From the NCBI GenBank assembly GCA_945952045.1, contig CAMFHE010000030.1, forward strand, positions 1 through 62,941: a DNA stretch of 62,941 nucleotides, read 5' to 3'. The notes under the pieces are model-generated. The model searched no databases. It was not told the origin of the DNA and saw nothing but the letters and a program-made list of their open reading frames with translations. The stretch comes from an uncultured Rhizobium sp. GTDB lineage: Bacteria; Pseudomonadota; Alphaproteobacteria; Rhizobiales; Rhizobiaceae. Below are positions 1 through 9,074 of this stretch, piece after piece; position 1 is the stretch's first letter, and every line of letters starts with the position of its first letter. Made by a program: the position numbers and the translations under genes.

Positions 1-1795
1 AACCCTTGCCGGCTTCGCCGGCACGGGCGGCTTCCACGCCGGCATTCAGCGCCAGCAGATTGGTCTGGAAGGCGATATCGTCGATGACGCCGATGATGCT
101 GGAAATCGATTGCGACGATTCCTCGATGGCGCTCATTGCCGCAACCGCATTGCGCACGATTTCGCCGGAGCGTTCCGCGCCCTGCTTGGTGCGGGCGACG
201 CGGGAACCGGCTTCTTCGGCGCGCAGCGTGGAATCCTTCACCGAAGTGGTGATTTCTTCGAGCGCCGCGGCCGTCTGTTCGACCGAGGCCGCCTGCTGCT
301 CGGTGCGGCGGGCGAGATCGTCGGCGGCGGCGCGGATTTCCTCCGAGCCGGCCTGGATGGTCGAGGCATTCTGGGAAAAGGAGACGAGCGCTGCCTGCAG
401 CTTTTCCACCGATCCGTTGAAATCCCGGCGGATCTCGTCGAGCGTTTCGTTAAAAGGTTTTTCCAGCCGTACCGTCATGTCGCCGTCAGAGAGTTTCGCG
501 AGCCCTTGACCGAGTTCGGTCACGGCAAAGCGGATCGCATCCTCGCGTGCGGCATGCGAGACGGAGCGCTGTTGCCGCTCCTCCTCCTCGCGGTCGCGAT
601 TGGCCTCCGCCTCCTGCTCCAGCGTGATCTTGCGACGATTGCCGTCGAGAAGGATGCCGAGCGAGCGCGAGAGATCGCCGATTTCGTCGCGGGCATCGGC
701 GTCTTTCAGCACGACATTCAGGTTGCCGCCGGCAATCTGGCGGGTTTCCTGAATGACATTGTCGATGCGGCGGGTGAATTTGCGGGCGATCAGCCAGGCG
801 GCGAGGCCGAGCAGCAAGGCAATGGCGCCGGTGACCAGCGCAGCCGTCCAGAGAATTTCATAAAGCTTGGCGAAGACGGTCGCCTGCGGCACGGAAACGA
901 TCGCATACCAGTTGAGGTCCGGCGTCAGCCTGATCGGCATGGCGACCGAAATCAGCGCCGCGCCATCGGCGCCTGTCGTCAGGATATCGCGGCCCGGATG
1001 GGCGATCATCTCATTCCAGGCAGCGGCCTTGTCGCCGGCATCCTTGATCGATTTACCGGTCAGGGTCTCATCCGGGTGGCTGACGATGATGCCGCCGGCG
1101 GTGACGAGGCCGAGAAAGCCGGTGCCCATCGGCTTGACGGCCGACAGCGTCTTGTGGGTTTCCGCCAGCGAGATATCCATGCCAGTCACGCCGACGGGCT
1201 TGCCGTCCCAAACGATCGGCACGGCGATCGAGGTCATGGCGACGTTCTCGCCGTTGACGTTGTAGACATAGGGCTCGATGATGATGGTCTTCTGCTGGGT
1301 GAACGGCAATTGGTAATAATCGCCGGTGCCGGAAACCGTGTAGTCCATCAGCGCCTGATGATCGATCTTGCCGCCGCTGCGCACCCAGTATGGAATGTAT
1401 CGACCGGTGGCGTCATGGCCTTCCTTGCCGACGAAATTGGCGTCCTTGCCGTCGAAGGCATTCGGCTCCCAGCCGGTCCAGGTGCCCAGTACGCCCGGGC
1501 TGTCTTCCAGAACGGTCTTCAGCAGCATGTCCGCCTTGGCGCGGTCGGTTTCGCCGCTCTTCTTCATCGCCGTCAGCGACGACCGCAGGCTGGACGCCAG
1601 CTGTACGCCGTTGGACATGGACTGCTGGATGTCGGCGGCATAGCTGCCGGCGATTTCGCGCATCTCCGTGATGCTGGCGTCGCGGATATTGTCATAGGCG
1701 AAGGAGAGCAGCAGTCCCGTTGCCGCCACCGTCGCCATCAGGCCGCTGCCTGCGATCAATGCCATATTTCGACTTGTGGCGGACTTGAATAGCAT
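1..1795 (-). CDS. Methyl-accepting chemotaxis protein (3' end outside window)
   Basis: An inner-membrane chemoreceptor that senses a ligand in the periplasm and signals to CheA/CheW. Translating the minus strand from the ATG at 1795 gives an N-terminal membrane segment (about residues 10-30), a periplasmic region of about 250 residues resembling a double-Cache sensor, a second membrane segment, a HAMP domain and a cytoplasmic coiled-coil. The frame runs off the left edge just after the hairpin-tip sequence [20 protein letters not shown], the hallmark of the family. GAGGGGAG sits just upstream as ribosome binding site. The ligand cannot be told. No che genes are in view. Confidence 0.93.
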   Translation of the reverse strand, partial: MLFKSATSRNMALIAGSGLMATVAATGLLLSFAYDNIRDASITEMREIAGSYAADIQQSMSNGVQLASSLRSSLTAMKKSGETDRAKADMLLKTVLEDSPGVLGTWTGWEPNAFDGKDANFVGKEGHDATGRYIPYWVRSGGKIDHQALMDYTVSGTGDYYQLPFTQQKTIIIEPYVYNVNGENVAMTSIAVPIVWDGKPVGVTGMDISLAETHKTLSAVKPMGTGFLGLVTAGGIIVSHPDETLTGKSIKDAGDKAAAWNEMIAHPGRDILTTGADGAALISVAMPIRLTPDLNWYAIVSVPQATVFAKLYEILWTAALVTGAIALLLGLAAWLIARKFTRRIDNVIQETRQIAGGNLNVVLKDADARDEIGDLSRSLGILLDGNRRKITLEQEAEANRDREEEERQQRSVSHAAREDAIRFAVTELGQGLAKLSDGDMTVRLEKPFNETLDEIRRDFNGSVEKLQAALVSFSQNASTIQAGSEEIRAAADDLARRTEQQAASVEQTAAALEEITTSVKDSTLRAEEAGSRVARTKQGAERSGEIVRNAVAAMSAIEESSQSISSIIGVIDDIAFQTNLLALNAGVEAARAGEAGKG

Positions 1796-2035
1796 CGGAC
1801 TCCCCTCACCTGCTAAGCGAACCACTTCCCCGTCAACCGCTTGGAAAAACGCGCATCGGCGCAGGCGCGGCCAGAGAGCCGCACTTTCGGTTTGATGAAA
1901 AAGATACTGATACACTTCTTAAATTTTTATGTAGTGTTGCGGTTCGGCCAAGAATTGCCTGTTATCAATCCTTTAGGGATTCAACGATTTGCAGGCTATG
2001 CACGCATAGATAGAGTTTCATATCGCCCGACTGGT

Positions 2036-3667
2036 TTAGTGCGATTTGCCTAGCGCGGACGTGAGAAGCGCCCGTAGTTGGCTCATCGGACGCTCGGTCG
2101 TATCGGGCCCGGGGCGAAAACCGTCCGAAAATCCGGCATGCCGGAACCGGTCGATCAAGGTCTTGTCCCGGCTGACGATATGAATGGGGACGGCGCGAGA
2201 GGCATCTGGACCGGTGACGATCGCGGCCGGCTGATGATCGCCGAGAATGATGAAAAGCCCGTCTCCGGCGGAGCGTGCGAGATATTCGGAAAGTATTTCC
2301 AGAGTATAGTCGATTGTTTTTATGTAATGAAGCCGGACATTGTCGGGATCGGCCCAGACGACGGACGGGGGTTGATCGCGCTCCGTTTGTGCGGTGAAAA
2401 CGGCGCCGTCGCCGACCGTATCCCAGTCGACAGGAGACGGCACCGGCGTCCACGGCGCGTGACTGGAAATCAGCGCGATTTCCGCCATCACCGGTTTGCC
2501 GATCTGCCTCGCCGGCTGGCGCGCCAGCCGCTCGAAGGCCGACAGGGTGTATTGGTCGGGCATCGTGATCCAGTTGAACGGCTTGCCGCGATAGCCGAGA
2601 TCGCCGGCCGCATAGACGCGATCATATCCGTACCAGCGCGCATCCGGCCAATCCTGGGTGATTGCCGGCATGACGGCAAGGCTTTGCCAGCCGGCCTTGG
2701 CAAACAGGCTGTTGAGGCTTGGGACCTGGCTTTGCATCAGACGGTCGTAACGCGCCTGGCTGTCGATCCATAGCCCGGAAAGCGTGGTGGCATGGGCGAG
2801 CCAGCTCAAGCCGCCAACCGTTGGCGATGTCAGCCAGCCGCTGGCGACCGACAGGCCGGCGTCGTCTATCTGGCGCTGCATCGCCGACAGGCGCGGGCCG
2901 GTGACGGGGGCATAGCGCGGATCTTCGATGGCGCTGCGCCCGTAGGATTCCACGAAGATAACGACGACGTCCCGCCCGGCGACGGCGGTGAAATCGATAG
3001 GTGTGTCGGAAGTGGTTGCGGCCGTTAGTTCCCCTTCGAAGCGACGCATATCGGCGACGGAGGTGAAAATCAGGGCGACACGGCGCACGAGGTAAGGCCC
3101 GGCCTTTGCTTCCACCGGAAGCGCAGTCGGTACGAACCAGAGGCCGGTTTCGACAATCGCAAGGCAGGCGAAGATGCTGATTGCCCGACGCCGCCCGGAT
3201 GCCGAAAGCCGTGTCAATTGCCGCGCGGATTTATAGATGGTGCCGATCAGCAATATGAAGACCAGCAGAAGCGCCAGCGCCGCCAGCCAGGCAATGACGC
3301 GTCCCGCCGAGCGCGAGACCAGATCCCAGCCATCGCGCAGCATTTTCAGGTCGAGATAGGGGTTGAACACCCGCTGGAATGCTGCCTGCGTGCCGATATC
3401 GGCAATCTTCAACACGAAGACGAGGGCGATGCTGAAGCTGAACAGCACGCAGAAAACGCGTGCGATCCCTCTGGGCGCAAGCAGCAGCAACAGGGCAACG
3501 AGCGGAATTTCCAGCGGCAGCGGCAGAAAGGCCATCGGCGTGATCGCATCGGGGTGGCCCGGCAGATCGAGGACCAAATGCGTCATGACGACAAACAGGA
3601 TGAGCGCCGTGGGCGTCCGCCAGCCGCGCCGCATCTTCGCCGATTCCTGCGCCATTGCCGTGGTCAC
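2036..3667 (-). CDS. LtaS/OpgB-like membrane sulfatase-fold phosphotransferase
   Basis: A 543-residue inner-membrane protein of the alkaline-phosphatase/sulfatase superfamily. About five hydrophobic segments lie in the first 185 residues, followed by a periplasmic catalytic domain with DVVVIFVESYGRSAIED (metal-ligand region), SPTVGGLSWLAHATTLSG (region of the nucleophilic Ser/Thr) and ILGDHQPA (Asp-His metal ligands). This architecture is that of LtaS and OpgB, which transfer phosphoglycerol or phosphoethanolamine head groups from phospholipids, so transfer is more likely than sulfate hydrolysis. The GTG start has GGGAGA six bases upstream. It lies 36 bp downstream of the CDP-alcohol phosphatidyltransferase in the same operon. 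The acceptor is unknown. It may be the product of this cluster. Confidence 0.8.
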   Translation of the reverse strand: MTTAMAQESAKMRRGWRTPTALILFVVMTHLVLDLPGHPDAITPMAFLPLPLEIPLVALLLLLAPRGIARVFCVLFSFSIALVFVLKIADIGTQAAFQRVFNPYLDLKMLRDGWDLVSRSAGRVIAWLAALALLLVFILLIGTIYKSARQLTRLSASGRRRAISIFACLAIVETGLWFVPTALPVEAKAGPYLVRRVALIFTSVADMRRFEGELTAATTSDTPIDFTAVAGRDVVVIFVESYGRSAIEDPRYAPVTGPRLSAMQRQIDDAGLSVASGWLTSPTVGGLSWLAHATTLSGLWIDSQARYDRLMQSQVPSLNSLFAKAGWQSLAVMPAITQDWPDARWYGYDRVYAAGDLGYRGKPFNWITMPDQYTLSAFERLARQPARQIGKPVMAEIALISSHAPWTPVPSPVDWDTVGDGAVFTAQTERDQPPSVVWADPDNVRLHYIKTIDYTLEILSEYLARSAGDGLFIILGDHQPAAIVTGPDASRAVPIHIVSRDKTLIDRFRHAGFSDGFRPGPDTTERPMSQLRALLTSALGKSH

Positions 3668-3703
3668 GACCGTCTCCCGCGATGCTTCCGTTTCCTGGAG
3701 AAG

Positions 3704-4477
3704 TTAGCCGAGGTCGGGCTGCCGGCGAAGCAGATAAACGCAATCCGCACCGAAGGAACAGGCGAGCGCCACAAGCGCGAATATGGCAATCGCATCCGAG
3801 ATTGGCGAGGCGACGATCGGCAAAAGCAGTCCGAGCAGCGCCACCACCTGCAGCACGCAGACCGCCTTGCGTCGGAAAGAAGGCAAGAGTGGTGCGTTCA
3901 GGCGCGGCATAAGCCTTTGGCCGGCGATAAAGGCATAGCGCATCAGCCCGATGGCCAGAATCCAGGCGCCCGCCTTGCCGAGCATCAGCGCCGCCAGCGA
4001 CAGGACGAGGATCAGAAACGCATCCGTTTCCATGTCGAAACGCGCGCCGAATTCGGACGCCTGATCGAAACGGCGCGCAAGATGGCCATCCACGCCATCG
4101 AGCGCCAGGGCCACTGCCGCAAGGACGATGAGCAAGGCCAACAGCGAACCGGAGCGGGCGAACGCATCGGCGCAAAGCACGATGGCGCCGGCAAGACAGG
4201 CGAGCGCGGCGCGCGTGGCCGTCACCATATTGGCATAGCCGAAGCGCGGGTGAGGATGGCTGCCCAGCCCGCATATCGCCAAGAGATAGGCGATCGCAAG
4301 CACGGCAAGGGCAACCAGCGGCACTTGCGGCTCCAGCCCGAAAACAAAGGCGGTCGTGGCGTAAAGCCAGGCGGAGACGACGAACAGGCCGAAAAGCGCT
4401 ACCGGCGCATTGCCGTGTGGAGCGGCTGCGGCCGGACTTGCCCGGTTCTGCGTCCATCCCTCGCGCACATTCGCCAT
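3704..4477 (-). CDS. CDP-alcohol phosphatidyltransferase family protein
   Basis: A polytopic inner-membrane enzyme that joins a CDP-activated group to an alcohol. From the ATG at 4477 (257 residues) the diagnostic signature DxxDGxxAR...GxxxDxxxD is complete: D127, D130, G131, A134-R135, G144, D148 and D152. Six or so hydrophobic segments surround it. An in-frame upstream extension to 4552 exists, but 4477 has AGAGAGG upstream and is preferred. It is co-oriented with the upstream RibA-like gene and the downstream LtaS-like gene. The alcohol substrate cannot be read from sequence. Lipid anchoring or phosphodiester modification of a cluster product is an inference. Confidence 0.82.
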   Translation of the reverse strand: MANVREGWTQNRASPAAAAPHGNAPVALFGLFVVSAWLYATTAFVFGLEPQVPLVALAVLAIAYLLAICGLGSHPHPRFGYANMVTATRAALACLAGAIVLCADAFARSGSLLALLIVLAAVALALDGVDGHLARRFDQASEFGARFDMETDAFLILVLSLAALMLGKAGAWILAIGLMRYAFIAGQRLMPRLNAPLLPSFRRKAVCVLQVVALLGLLLPIVASPISDAIAIFALVALACSFGADCVYLLRRQPDLG

Positions 4478-4495
4478 GATCCGGCCTCTCTGTCC

Positions 4496-4561
4496 TAAAG
4501 CATTTTTAGCTGAAGCGGGGTCGCTTCGGCGTCGGGCAATGCGGCAAAACAAAATGCTCTA
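4496..4561. repeat. Intergenic palindromic element between ribA-like and phosphatidyltransferase genes
   Basis: AGCATTTT at the left and AAAATGCT at the right form an inverted repeat of about 60 bp, with an inner hairpin GAAGCGGGGTCGCTTC. It lies between two co-oriented genes and reaches the stop codon of the upstream one. It resembles the short mosaic repeats scattered between rhizobial genes (RIME-type). Whether it attenuates the operon is unknown. Confidence 0.5.
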
Positions 4562-5665
4562 TTGTGTCGTTCGCAAGCTCCGTAAATCCATCATATGGCC
4601 GGCGCGCAGGGTTTTTGTGCGCAGATAGTCCGCATTCTCCGCCGTCACCCGGCCGTTGACAGGCGAGCGCGCATCGACCGCGATGCCGCCGGCGGTGAGC
4701 GCTGCGATCTTGGTGGGATTGTTGGTGTAGACGATGACGCTTTTTATCCGCAGAAGGCCGAGCATGGCCACCGCCGCCTCATAACGGCGATGATCGGCCT
4801 TGAGACCGAGCTCGGCGTCGGCATCGATGGTGTCGAGGCCCTGGTTCTGATAGCCATAGGCGCGCATCTTGGCGCCGATGCCGGTGCCGCGGCCCTCCTG
4901 GTCGAGATAAAGCAGCACGCCGCCGCCGGCCTGATGCAAGAGTTTCAACCCGTTGCGCAACTGATCGCCGCAATCGCATTTCAGCGAGCCGCAGAGATCA
5001 CCGGTCAGGCAGGAGGAGTGGATGCGCACAGGGACGGGCTTCGTCATATCCGGCTTGCCGACGACGATGGCCACCTGATCCTTCTGCGCCAGCCCGCCGC
5101 GAAACACGACGAAATCCGCAAGCCCAAGATCCTTGAGCGGCACCGGCGTGCGGGCGATGATCTCGAAGTGCTGTCGGCTCGGCTGGGCGCCCTTGAGATG
5201 GGCTGCGTCGAGGCAATGGCAGGCGCGGAAAGCCTCGTGTCGCCCCGTCACGTCGGCTGAGACCATCGCCGGCAGCAGCAACGCCATGCGGGCAAGCTCC
5301 GTCGAAAGCGCAGTCAGCGGATCGGCCGCCTGCCAGATCGTCGGCGGTTCGGCCCGAAGCGCATAGGCCAGCCGCGAAGCCCTGTCGAAGGATACGCCGC
5401 TGAGGGGCGTGATCACGTCGCGACCTTCGCCGATACCGAGGCTGAGCGCGCGCGGCGCGGTCAACAGCAGGCTATGTTCCCGGCCGACGACCTCGGCGAA
5501 CCGGTCGTAAAGACCGGGGGCGACGCAATCGAGAGCGAGAACCGCGAGACGGCGCTCGCCCTCGCGCAGCAGCACCGGTCGACCGTAACGCAACTCCGCG
5601 ACCGCGCGCTCCACATCCATGGCGGGCGTCAGCCGGTCGAAGGCAAACAGGTCGCTGGATGACAT
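4559..5665 (-). CDS. ribA: GTP cyclohydrolase II with degenerate DHBP-synthase-like N-terminus
   Basis: The C-terminal half (from about residue 165) is GTP cyclohydrolase II, which opens GTP to 2,5-diamino-6-ribosylamino-pyrimidinone 5'-phosphate, formate and pyrophosphate. The zinc ligands are present as C219, C230 and C232 (CLTGDLCGSLKCDCG), followed by LYLDQEGRGTGIG. The first 165 residues align by eye with RibB (ERAVAELRYGRPVLL, then LALDCVAPGLYDRF), but the acidic DDEDRENEGD-type catalytic loop is replaced by REGERRLAVLAL, so DHBP synthesis is unlikely. The ATG at 5665 is chosen because GGGAGG lies four bases upstream. An in-frame start at 5695 has no such site. It is divergent from the dehydrogenase gene at 5841. 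It probably serves this cluster rather than, or besides, riboflavin synthesis. Confidence 0.88.
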   Translation of the reverse strand: MSSSDLFAFDRLTPAMDVERAVAELRYGRPVLLREGERRLAVLALDCVAPGLYDRFAEVVGREHSLLLTAPRALSLGIGEGRDVITPLSGVSFDRASRLAYALRAEPPTIWQAADPLTALSTELARMALLLPAMVSADVTGRHEAFRACHCLDAAHLKGAQPSRQHFEIIARTPVPLKDLGLADFVVFRGGLAQKDQVAIVVGKPDMTKPVPVRIHSSCLTGDLCGSLKCDCGDQLRNGLKLLHQAGGGVLLYLDQEGRGTGIGAKMRAYGYQNQGLDTIDADAELGLKADHRRYEAAVAMLGLLRIKSVIVYTNNPTKIAALTAGGIAVDARSPVNGRVTAENADYLRTKTLRAGHMMDLRSLRTTQ

Positions 5666-5840
5666 CAAACCTCCCTGGAACGCAGAACGCCCCAAACAAT
5701 GCTAAGGTCTTCAACATAGGGCGAAAGGCGACGGATTTCAGCGGGGGGCCTTTCAATAAATCCTGAACGGCGTGGGGATTGAAAGCCGGCCGTATTTTTC
5801 TAATTCTGACGAGAACGCCGGCAAGGAGAACGGGAAGCCG

Positions 5841-6848
5841 ATGGGCAAGCGCGCCTTCGCAGTCAAAGATACGCGTCTGGCGCAGGCTCTGTGGCTGCCA
5901 GCGGCCGGCCATGCCGAAATGCGCGCCGAAGCGTTGCCGATGCCTGCGCCCGGCGAAGTGACGATCCGCATGCTCTATAGTGGCATCAGTCGCGGTACGG
6001 AGGCGTTGGTTTTTGCCGGCCATGTGCCGGAAAGCGAGCGCGACCGGATGCGCGGCCCCCATATGGGCGGTGACTTCGCCTTTCCGGTAAAATACGGCTA
6101 TTCCGCCGTCGGCGAAATCGAGGACGGGCCGCGCGCCGGCCAGAAAATCTTTTGTCTGTATCCGCATCAGGATCGGCTTGTCGTCGCCGATGGCGCAGCG
6201 ATGGCTTTGCCGGAAGACCTTCCGCCGGGGCGGGCCGTTCTGGCGGCAAATATGGAAACGGCGCTGAACATCGTCTGGGATGCCGCGATCCTGCCGGGCG
6301 ACCGTGTCTGTGTCTTCGGTGCTGGTGTCGTCGGCGCGCTCGTCTCCCATATCGCCGCCGGTATCCCTGGGACGGAGGTGGTTCTGGTCGATATCGATCC
6401 CTCCCGTCAGACGCTTGCCGATGCCCTTGGGCTGGAATTCTGCGACGCGGCGCGGCTTCAAGGCACTTTCGATGTGCTGATCAATGCCTCGGCCTCCGAA
6501 GCGGCGCTCTCCCAATGCATCGATCACGCCGGCATGGAAGCACGCATCGTCGAGGCCAGCTGGTATGGCGACCGGCCCGTGACGCTGCCGCTCGGCGGCG
6601 CATTTCATGCAAAGCGCCTGTCGCTGATCGCCTCGCAGGTCGGCACGCTGCCGCCGGGCCGTCGTGCGCGCTGGGATTTTTCGCGACGCCTCGCCAAGGC
6701 GCTGGAATTGCTGCGCGACGACCGGCTGGATGCGCTGATTTCGGGAGAGACGACTTTCGGCGATCTGCCGAAGACCTATGGCGCAATTCTCGCCGATCCC
6801 GCCACGCTCTGCCACCGCATCCTCTATCGAGACCAGAAGGAAGGCTGA
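5841..6848 (+). CDS. MDR-family (zinc-type alcohol dehydrogenase-like) oxidoreductase
   Basis: A 335-residue medium-chain dehydrogenase/reductase. It has the family's N-terminal GroES-like region (PAPGEVTIRMLYSGISRGTE) and a Rossmann segment VCVFGAGVVGALVSHIAAG, followed by an acidic strand end (VLVDID) that favours NAD. The usual catalytic-zinc Cys and the four-Cys structural zinc loop are not visible, so it may be a zinc-free reductase. The ATG at 5841 (AAGGAG upstream) is chosen over a GTG at 5772. Its TGA overlaps the next start codon (TGATG), so it is translationally coupled to the PTPS homologue. The substrate is unknown. It is the first gene of the rightward arm of the pterin/flavin-like cluster. 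Confidence 0.82.
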   Translation: MGKRAFAVKDTRLAQALWLPAAGHAEMRAEALPMPAPGEVTIRMLYSGISRGTEALVFAGHVPESERDRMRGPHMGGDFAFPVKYGYSAVGEIEDGPRAGQKIFCLYPHQDRLVVADGAAMALPEDLPPGRAVLAANMETALNIVWDAAILPGDRVCVFGAGVVGALVSHIAAGIPGTEVVLVDIDPSRQTLADALGLEFCDAARLQGTFDVLINASASEAALSQCIDHAGMEARIVEASWYGDRPVTLPLGGAFHAKRLSLIASQVGTLPPGRRARWDFSRRLAKALELLRDDRLDALISGETTFGDLPKTYGAILADPATLCHRILYRDQKEG

Positions 6849-7246
6849 TGTTCGCCATCGAAGTTCGCGACCATGTGATGATTGCGCATAGCTTGCCCCG
6901 GCCCGTCTTCGGGCCAGCGCAGGCGCTGCACGGCGCTACCTTCGTCGTCGATGCCGCCTTTTTCACCCGCGATCTCGATGACGATGGCCTGGCCGTGGAT
7001 ATCGGCCTCGCGACCTCGGTTCTGGCAGAAGTGCTGAAACCGCTGAATTATCAGAACCTCGACGATCTCGAAATTTTTCGCGGCCGGGTGACCACGACGG
7101 AGGTCTTGGCGAAACATATCTTCGACGGCCTCGCCGACGCTGTCAGAGCGAAGCGGCTGGGCTCCGGCAGCGAACGCATTTGCAAACTGCGTGTCACCTT
7201 GCACGAGTCCCATGTGGCGCGCGGCTGGTACGAGGCCGATCTTTGA
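6848..7246 (+). CDS. 6-pyruvoyltetrahydropterin synthase/QueD homologue with altered active site
   Basis: A 132-residue protein of the PTPS/QueD fold, the usual length for the family. Family members bind zinc with three histidines and act on dihydroneopterin triphosphate. Here H14 (AHSLP) and H28 (LHGATF) are kept, but the third ligand of the HxH pair is A30, and the position of the catalytic Cys four residues before H28 is A24. The C-terminal Glu region (LHESHVARGWYE) remains. It is translationally coupled to both neighbours. The changes suggest a different reaction or a different substrate, possibly a ring-opened GTP derivative from the RibA-like enzyme. That is inference. Confidence 0.85.
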   Translation: MFAIEVRDHVMIAHSLPRPVFGPAQALHGATFVVDAAFFTRDLDDDGLAVDIGLATSVLAEVLKPLNYQNLDDLEIFRGRVTTTEVLAKHIFDGLADAVRAKRLGSGSERICKLRVTLHESHVARGWYEADL

Positions 7247-8286
7247 GCCGCACGCTCACCTTCGCCTATCCCGGGCAGCTGGAGTTGAACACGGGCGGCT
7301 ATGCCTATGACCGCCGCCTGATCGATGGCTTGCGCAGGCTGGGTTTCACCGTCGAGCCGCTGACATTGGGCGACGGGTTTCCGGCGCCGGATGCGGCGAC
7401 ATTGGCAGAAGCAGAGGCGCGGCTGTCGGCCTTGGATGAAAATAGCCTGCTATTGATCGATGGCCTTGCCTTTGGCGTTCTCGACGGCTGGGCGCAGCGG
7501 GAAGCGAAGCGTTTGCGGATCGTGGCGCTGGTGCATCATCCGCTGGCGCTGGAAACCGGTGTTTCGCCTGCGGATCGCGACCGGTTGCGCGTGACGGAAA
7601 CGCGGGCCCTGTCCGCCACTCGCCACGTCGTCGTCACCTCGCCGTTGACGGCGCGGACGCTTGTGCAGGACTATGGCGTGACCCGCGACAAGATCACGGT
7701 GGCGCTGCCGGGCACCGACCCCGCACCCTTGGCGAAAGGCGGCAATACTCCGCCGCATATCGTTTCGGTCGGCACGCTGACGCGGCGAAAGGGGCATGAT
7801 GTGCTGCTTGCCGCTTTGAAGCGCATCGAAACGCTGGATTGGCGGGCGACCATCGTCGGCAGCCGCGATCTCGACCCGACAACGGCTGAAGCCTTGCAGG
7901 CGCAGGCCGCGCAGCTTGGCCTTTCCGGACGCGTCACCTTCGCGGGGGAATGTCCCGATAGCCGCGCGGTTCTGGCGTCGGGCGATATTTTTGCCCTGGC
8001 GAGCCGTTACGAGGGCTATGGCATGGTGTTCGCCGAGGCGTTGTCGCAGGGCCTGCCAATTGTCGCATGCCACGCCGGCGCCGTGCCGGAGGTGGTGCCG
8101 GATACGGCCGGCATCCTCGTACCCGTCGATGGCATCGATACCTTCGCCGAAGCGCTGGCGCGTCTTCTGACCGATCCGGACGAGCGGCAGACCTGCGCCA
8201 AAGCCGCACTCGCCGCCGGCAAGGCCCTGCCCGGCTGGGCGGAAACGGCGCGTATCGTTGCTGGCGTGCTGGAGGGCGCGGCATGA
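7243..8286 (+). CDS. GT4-family glycosyltransferase
   Basis: A cytosolic GT-B-fold enzyme expected to move a sugar from a nucleotide-sugar donor. The C-terminal half has the GT4 pattern: VSVGTLTRRKGHDVLLAAL, then the donor-binding motif EGYGMVFAEALSQGLPIVAC with the E-x7-E pair. A TTG at 7243 overlapping the PTPS stop is the most economical start (about 347 residues). An ATG at 7180 would overlap the PTPS gene by 67 bases. Its stop overlaps the methyltransferase start by four bases (ATGA). The acceptor is unknown. A glycosylated pterin or deazaflavin-like compound would fit the context. Confidence 0.87.
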   Translation: MSRTLTFAYPGQLELNTGGYAYDRRLIDGLRRLGFTVEPLTLGDGFPAPDAATLAEAEARLSALDENSLLLIDGLAFGVLDGWAQREAKRLRIVALVHHPLALETGVSPADRDRLRVTETRALSATRHVVVTSPLTARTLVQDYGVTRDKITVALPGTDPAPLAKGGNTPPHIVSVGTLTRRKGHDVLLAALKRIETLDWRATIVGSRDLDPTTAEALQAQAAQLGLSGRVTFAGECPDSRAVLASGDIFALASRYEGYGMVFAEALSQGLPIVACHAGAVPEVVPDTAGILVPVDGIDTFAEALARLLTDPDERQTCAKAALAAGKALPGWAETARIVAGVLEGAA

Positions 8287-9074
8287 GCGGGTTTTCGGTC
8301 TCCTGGCTGGAACTGCGCGAACCCGCCGACAGGGCGGCGCGGGATATGGCATTGGTCGGGCGATTGGCGGCGCATCTCGAAACCAGACCCGGCGACATCA
8401 AGCTTCTCGACATCGGCTGCGGCAGCGGTTCGACCTGGCGCAGCCTGCGTTCCCACCTGCCGGCGCGGGTGCATTGGACCTTGCTGGATCACGATGCGCA
8501 CTTGCTGGCCGAGGCGGCGCGGCGGATCGGACCAAAGGCCGTCTTCCGCCAGCAGGATCTCGGCGATCTCGATGCCTTGCCGCTTGATGGCGCCGATGTC
8601 GTCACGGCTTCCGCCCTGTTCGATCTGTGCTCGCTGCCTTTCTGCGAGCATTTGCTGCGCCGTCTGGCCACGCAGCGCTGCGCGCTCTATGCGGCGCTGA
8701 CTTATGACGGACGCATCGACTGGACCCTGCCGCATCCGTTGGATGCGCAGGCCGTCAACGATTTCAACCGTCACCAGACGGGTGACAAGGGTTTTGGTCC
8801 GGCCCTGGGGCCAAAGGCGGCGGCGAAACTGGCACAATTGGCGCAGGACAAGGGGTTCGACGTGCAGGTCGCAGCGAGCCCCTGGCGCATGGGACCGGAT
8901 GAGGCGCATCTGCAAGCCGCGTTTCTGGATGGATTTCGCCAGCCGCTGTTCGAAATCGGAAGCCTGTCGGCCGACGAAATTGAAGACTGGATAAATTTTC
9001 GCAAAGCGCAGATCGCCTTGCCCGGCAGCCTATGCGTGGTCGGCCACACGGACCTTCTGGCTCTGCCGGTTTGA
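8283..9074 (+). CDS. Class I SAM-dependent methyltransferase
   Basis: A 263-residue Rossmann-fold methyltransferase with the SAM-binding loop LLDIGCGSGSTW (about residues 41-52), an acidic strand 2 end (LLDHD) and a motif IV region DVVTASALFDLCS. The start overlaps the stop of the glycosyltransferase (ATGA). It is the last rightward gene. Its final 45 bases overlap the 3' end of the convergent RibD-type reductase gene. The methyl acceptor is unknown and may be the cluster product. Confidence 0.87.
   Translation: MSGFSVSWLELREPADRAARDMALVGRLAAHLETRPGDIKLLDIGCGSGSTWRSLRSHLPARVHWTLLDHDAHLLAEAARRIGPKAVFRQQDLGDLDALPLDGADVVTASALFDLCSLPFCEHLLRRLATQRCALYAALTYDGRIDWTLPHPLDAQAVNDFNRHQTGDKGFGPALGPKAAAKLAQLAQDKGFDVQVAASPWRMGPDEAHLQAAFLDGFRQPLFEIGSLSADEIEDWINFRKAQIALPGSLCVVGHTDLLALPV

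Noticed and set aside
110..1792. Long plus-strand open frame of 560 codons
   Set aside because: It is the antisense shadow of the chemoreceptor. The minus-strand reading gives a full receptor with the conserved signalling tip.
1841..2053. 70-codon plus-strand frame in the AT-rich spacer
   Set aside because: No convincing ribosome binding site or family, and the end overlaps the LtaS-like gene. The spacer more likely holds the chemoreceptor promoter.
3218..4498. Plus-strand frame of 426 codons across the phosphatidyltransferase and LtaS-like genes
   Set aside because: The translation is low-complexity Arg/Gln/His-rich, typical of antisense in high-GC DNA. Both minus-strand genes have intact family motifs.
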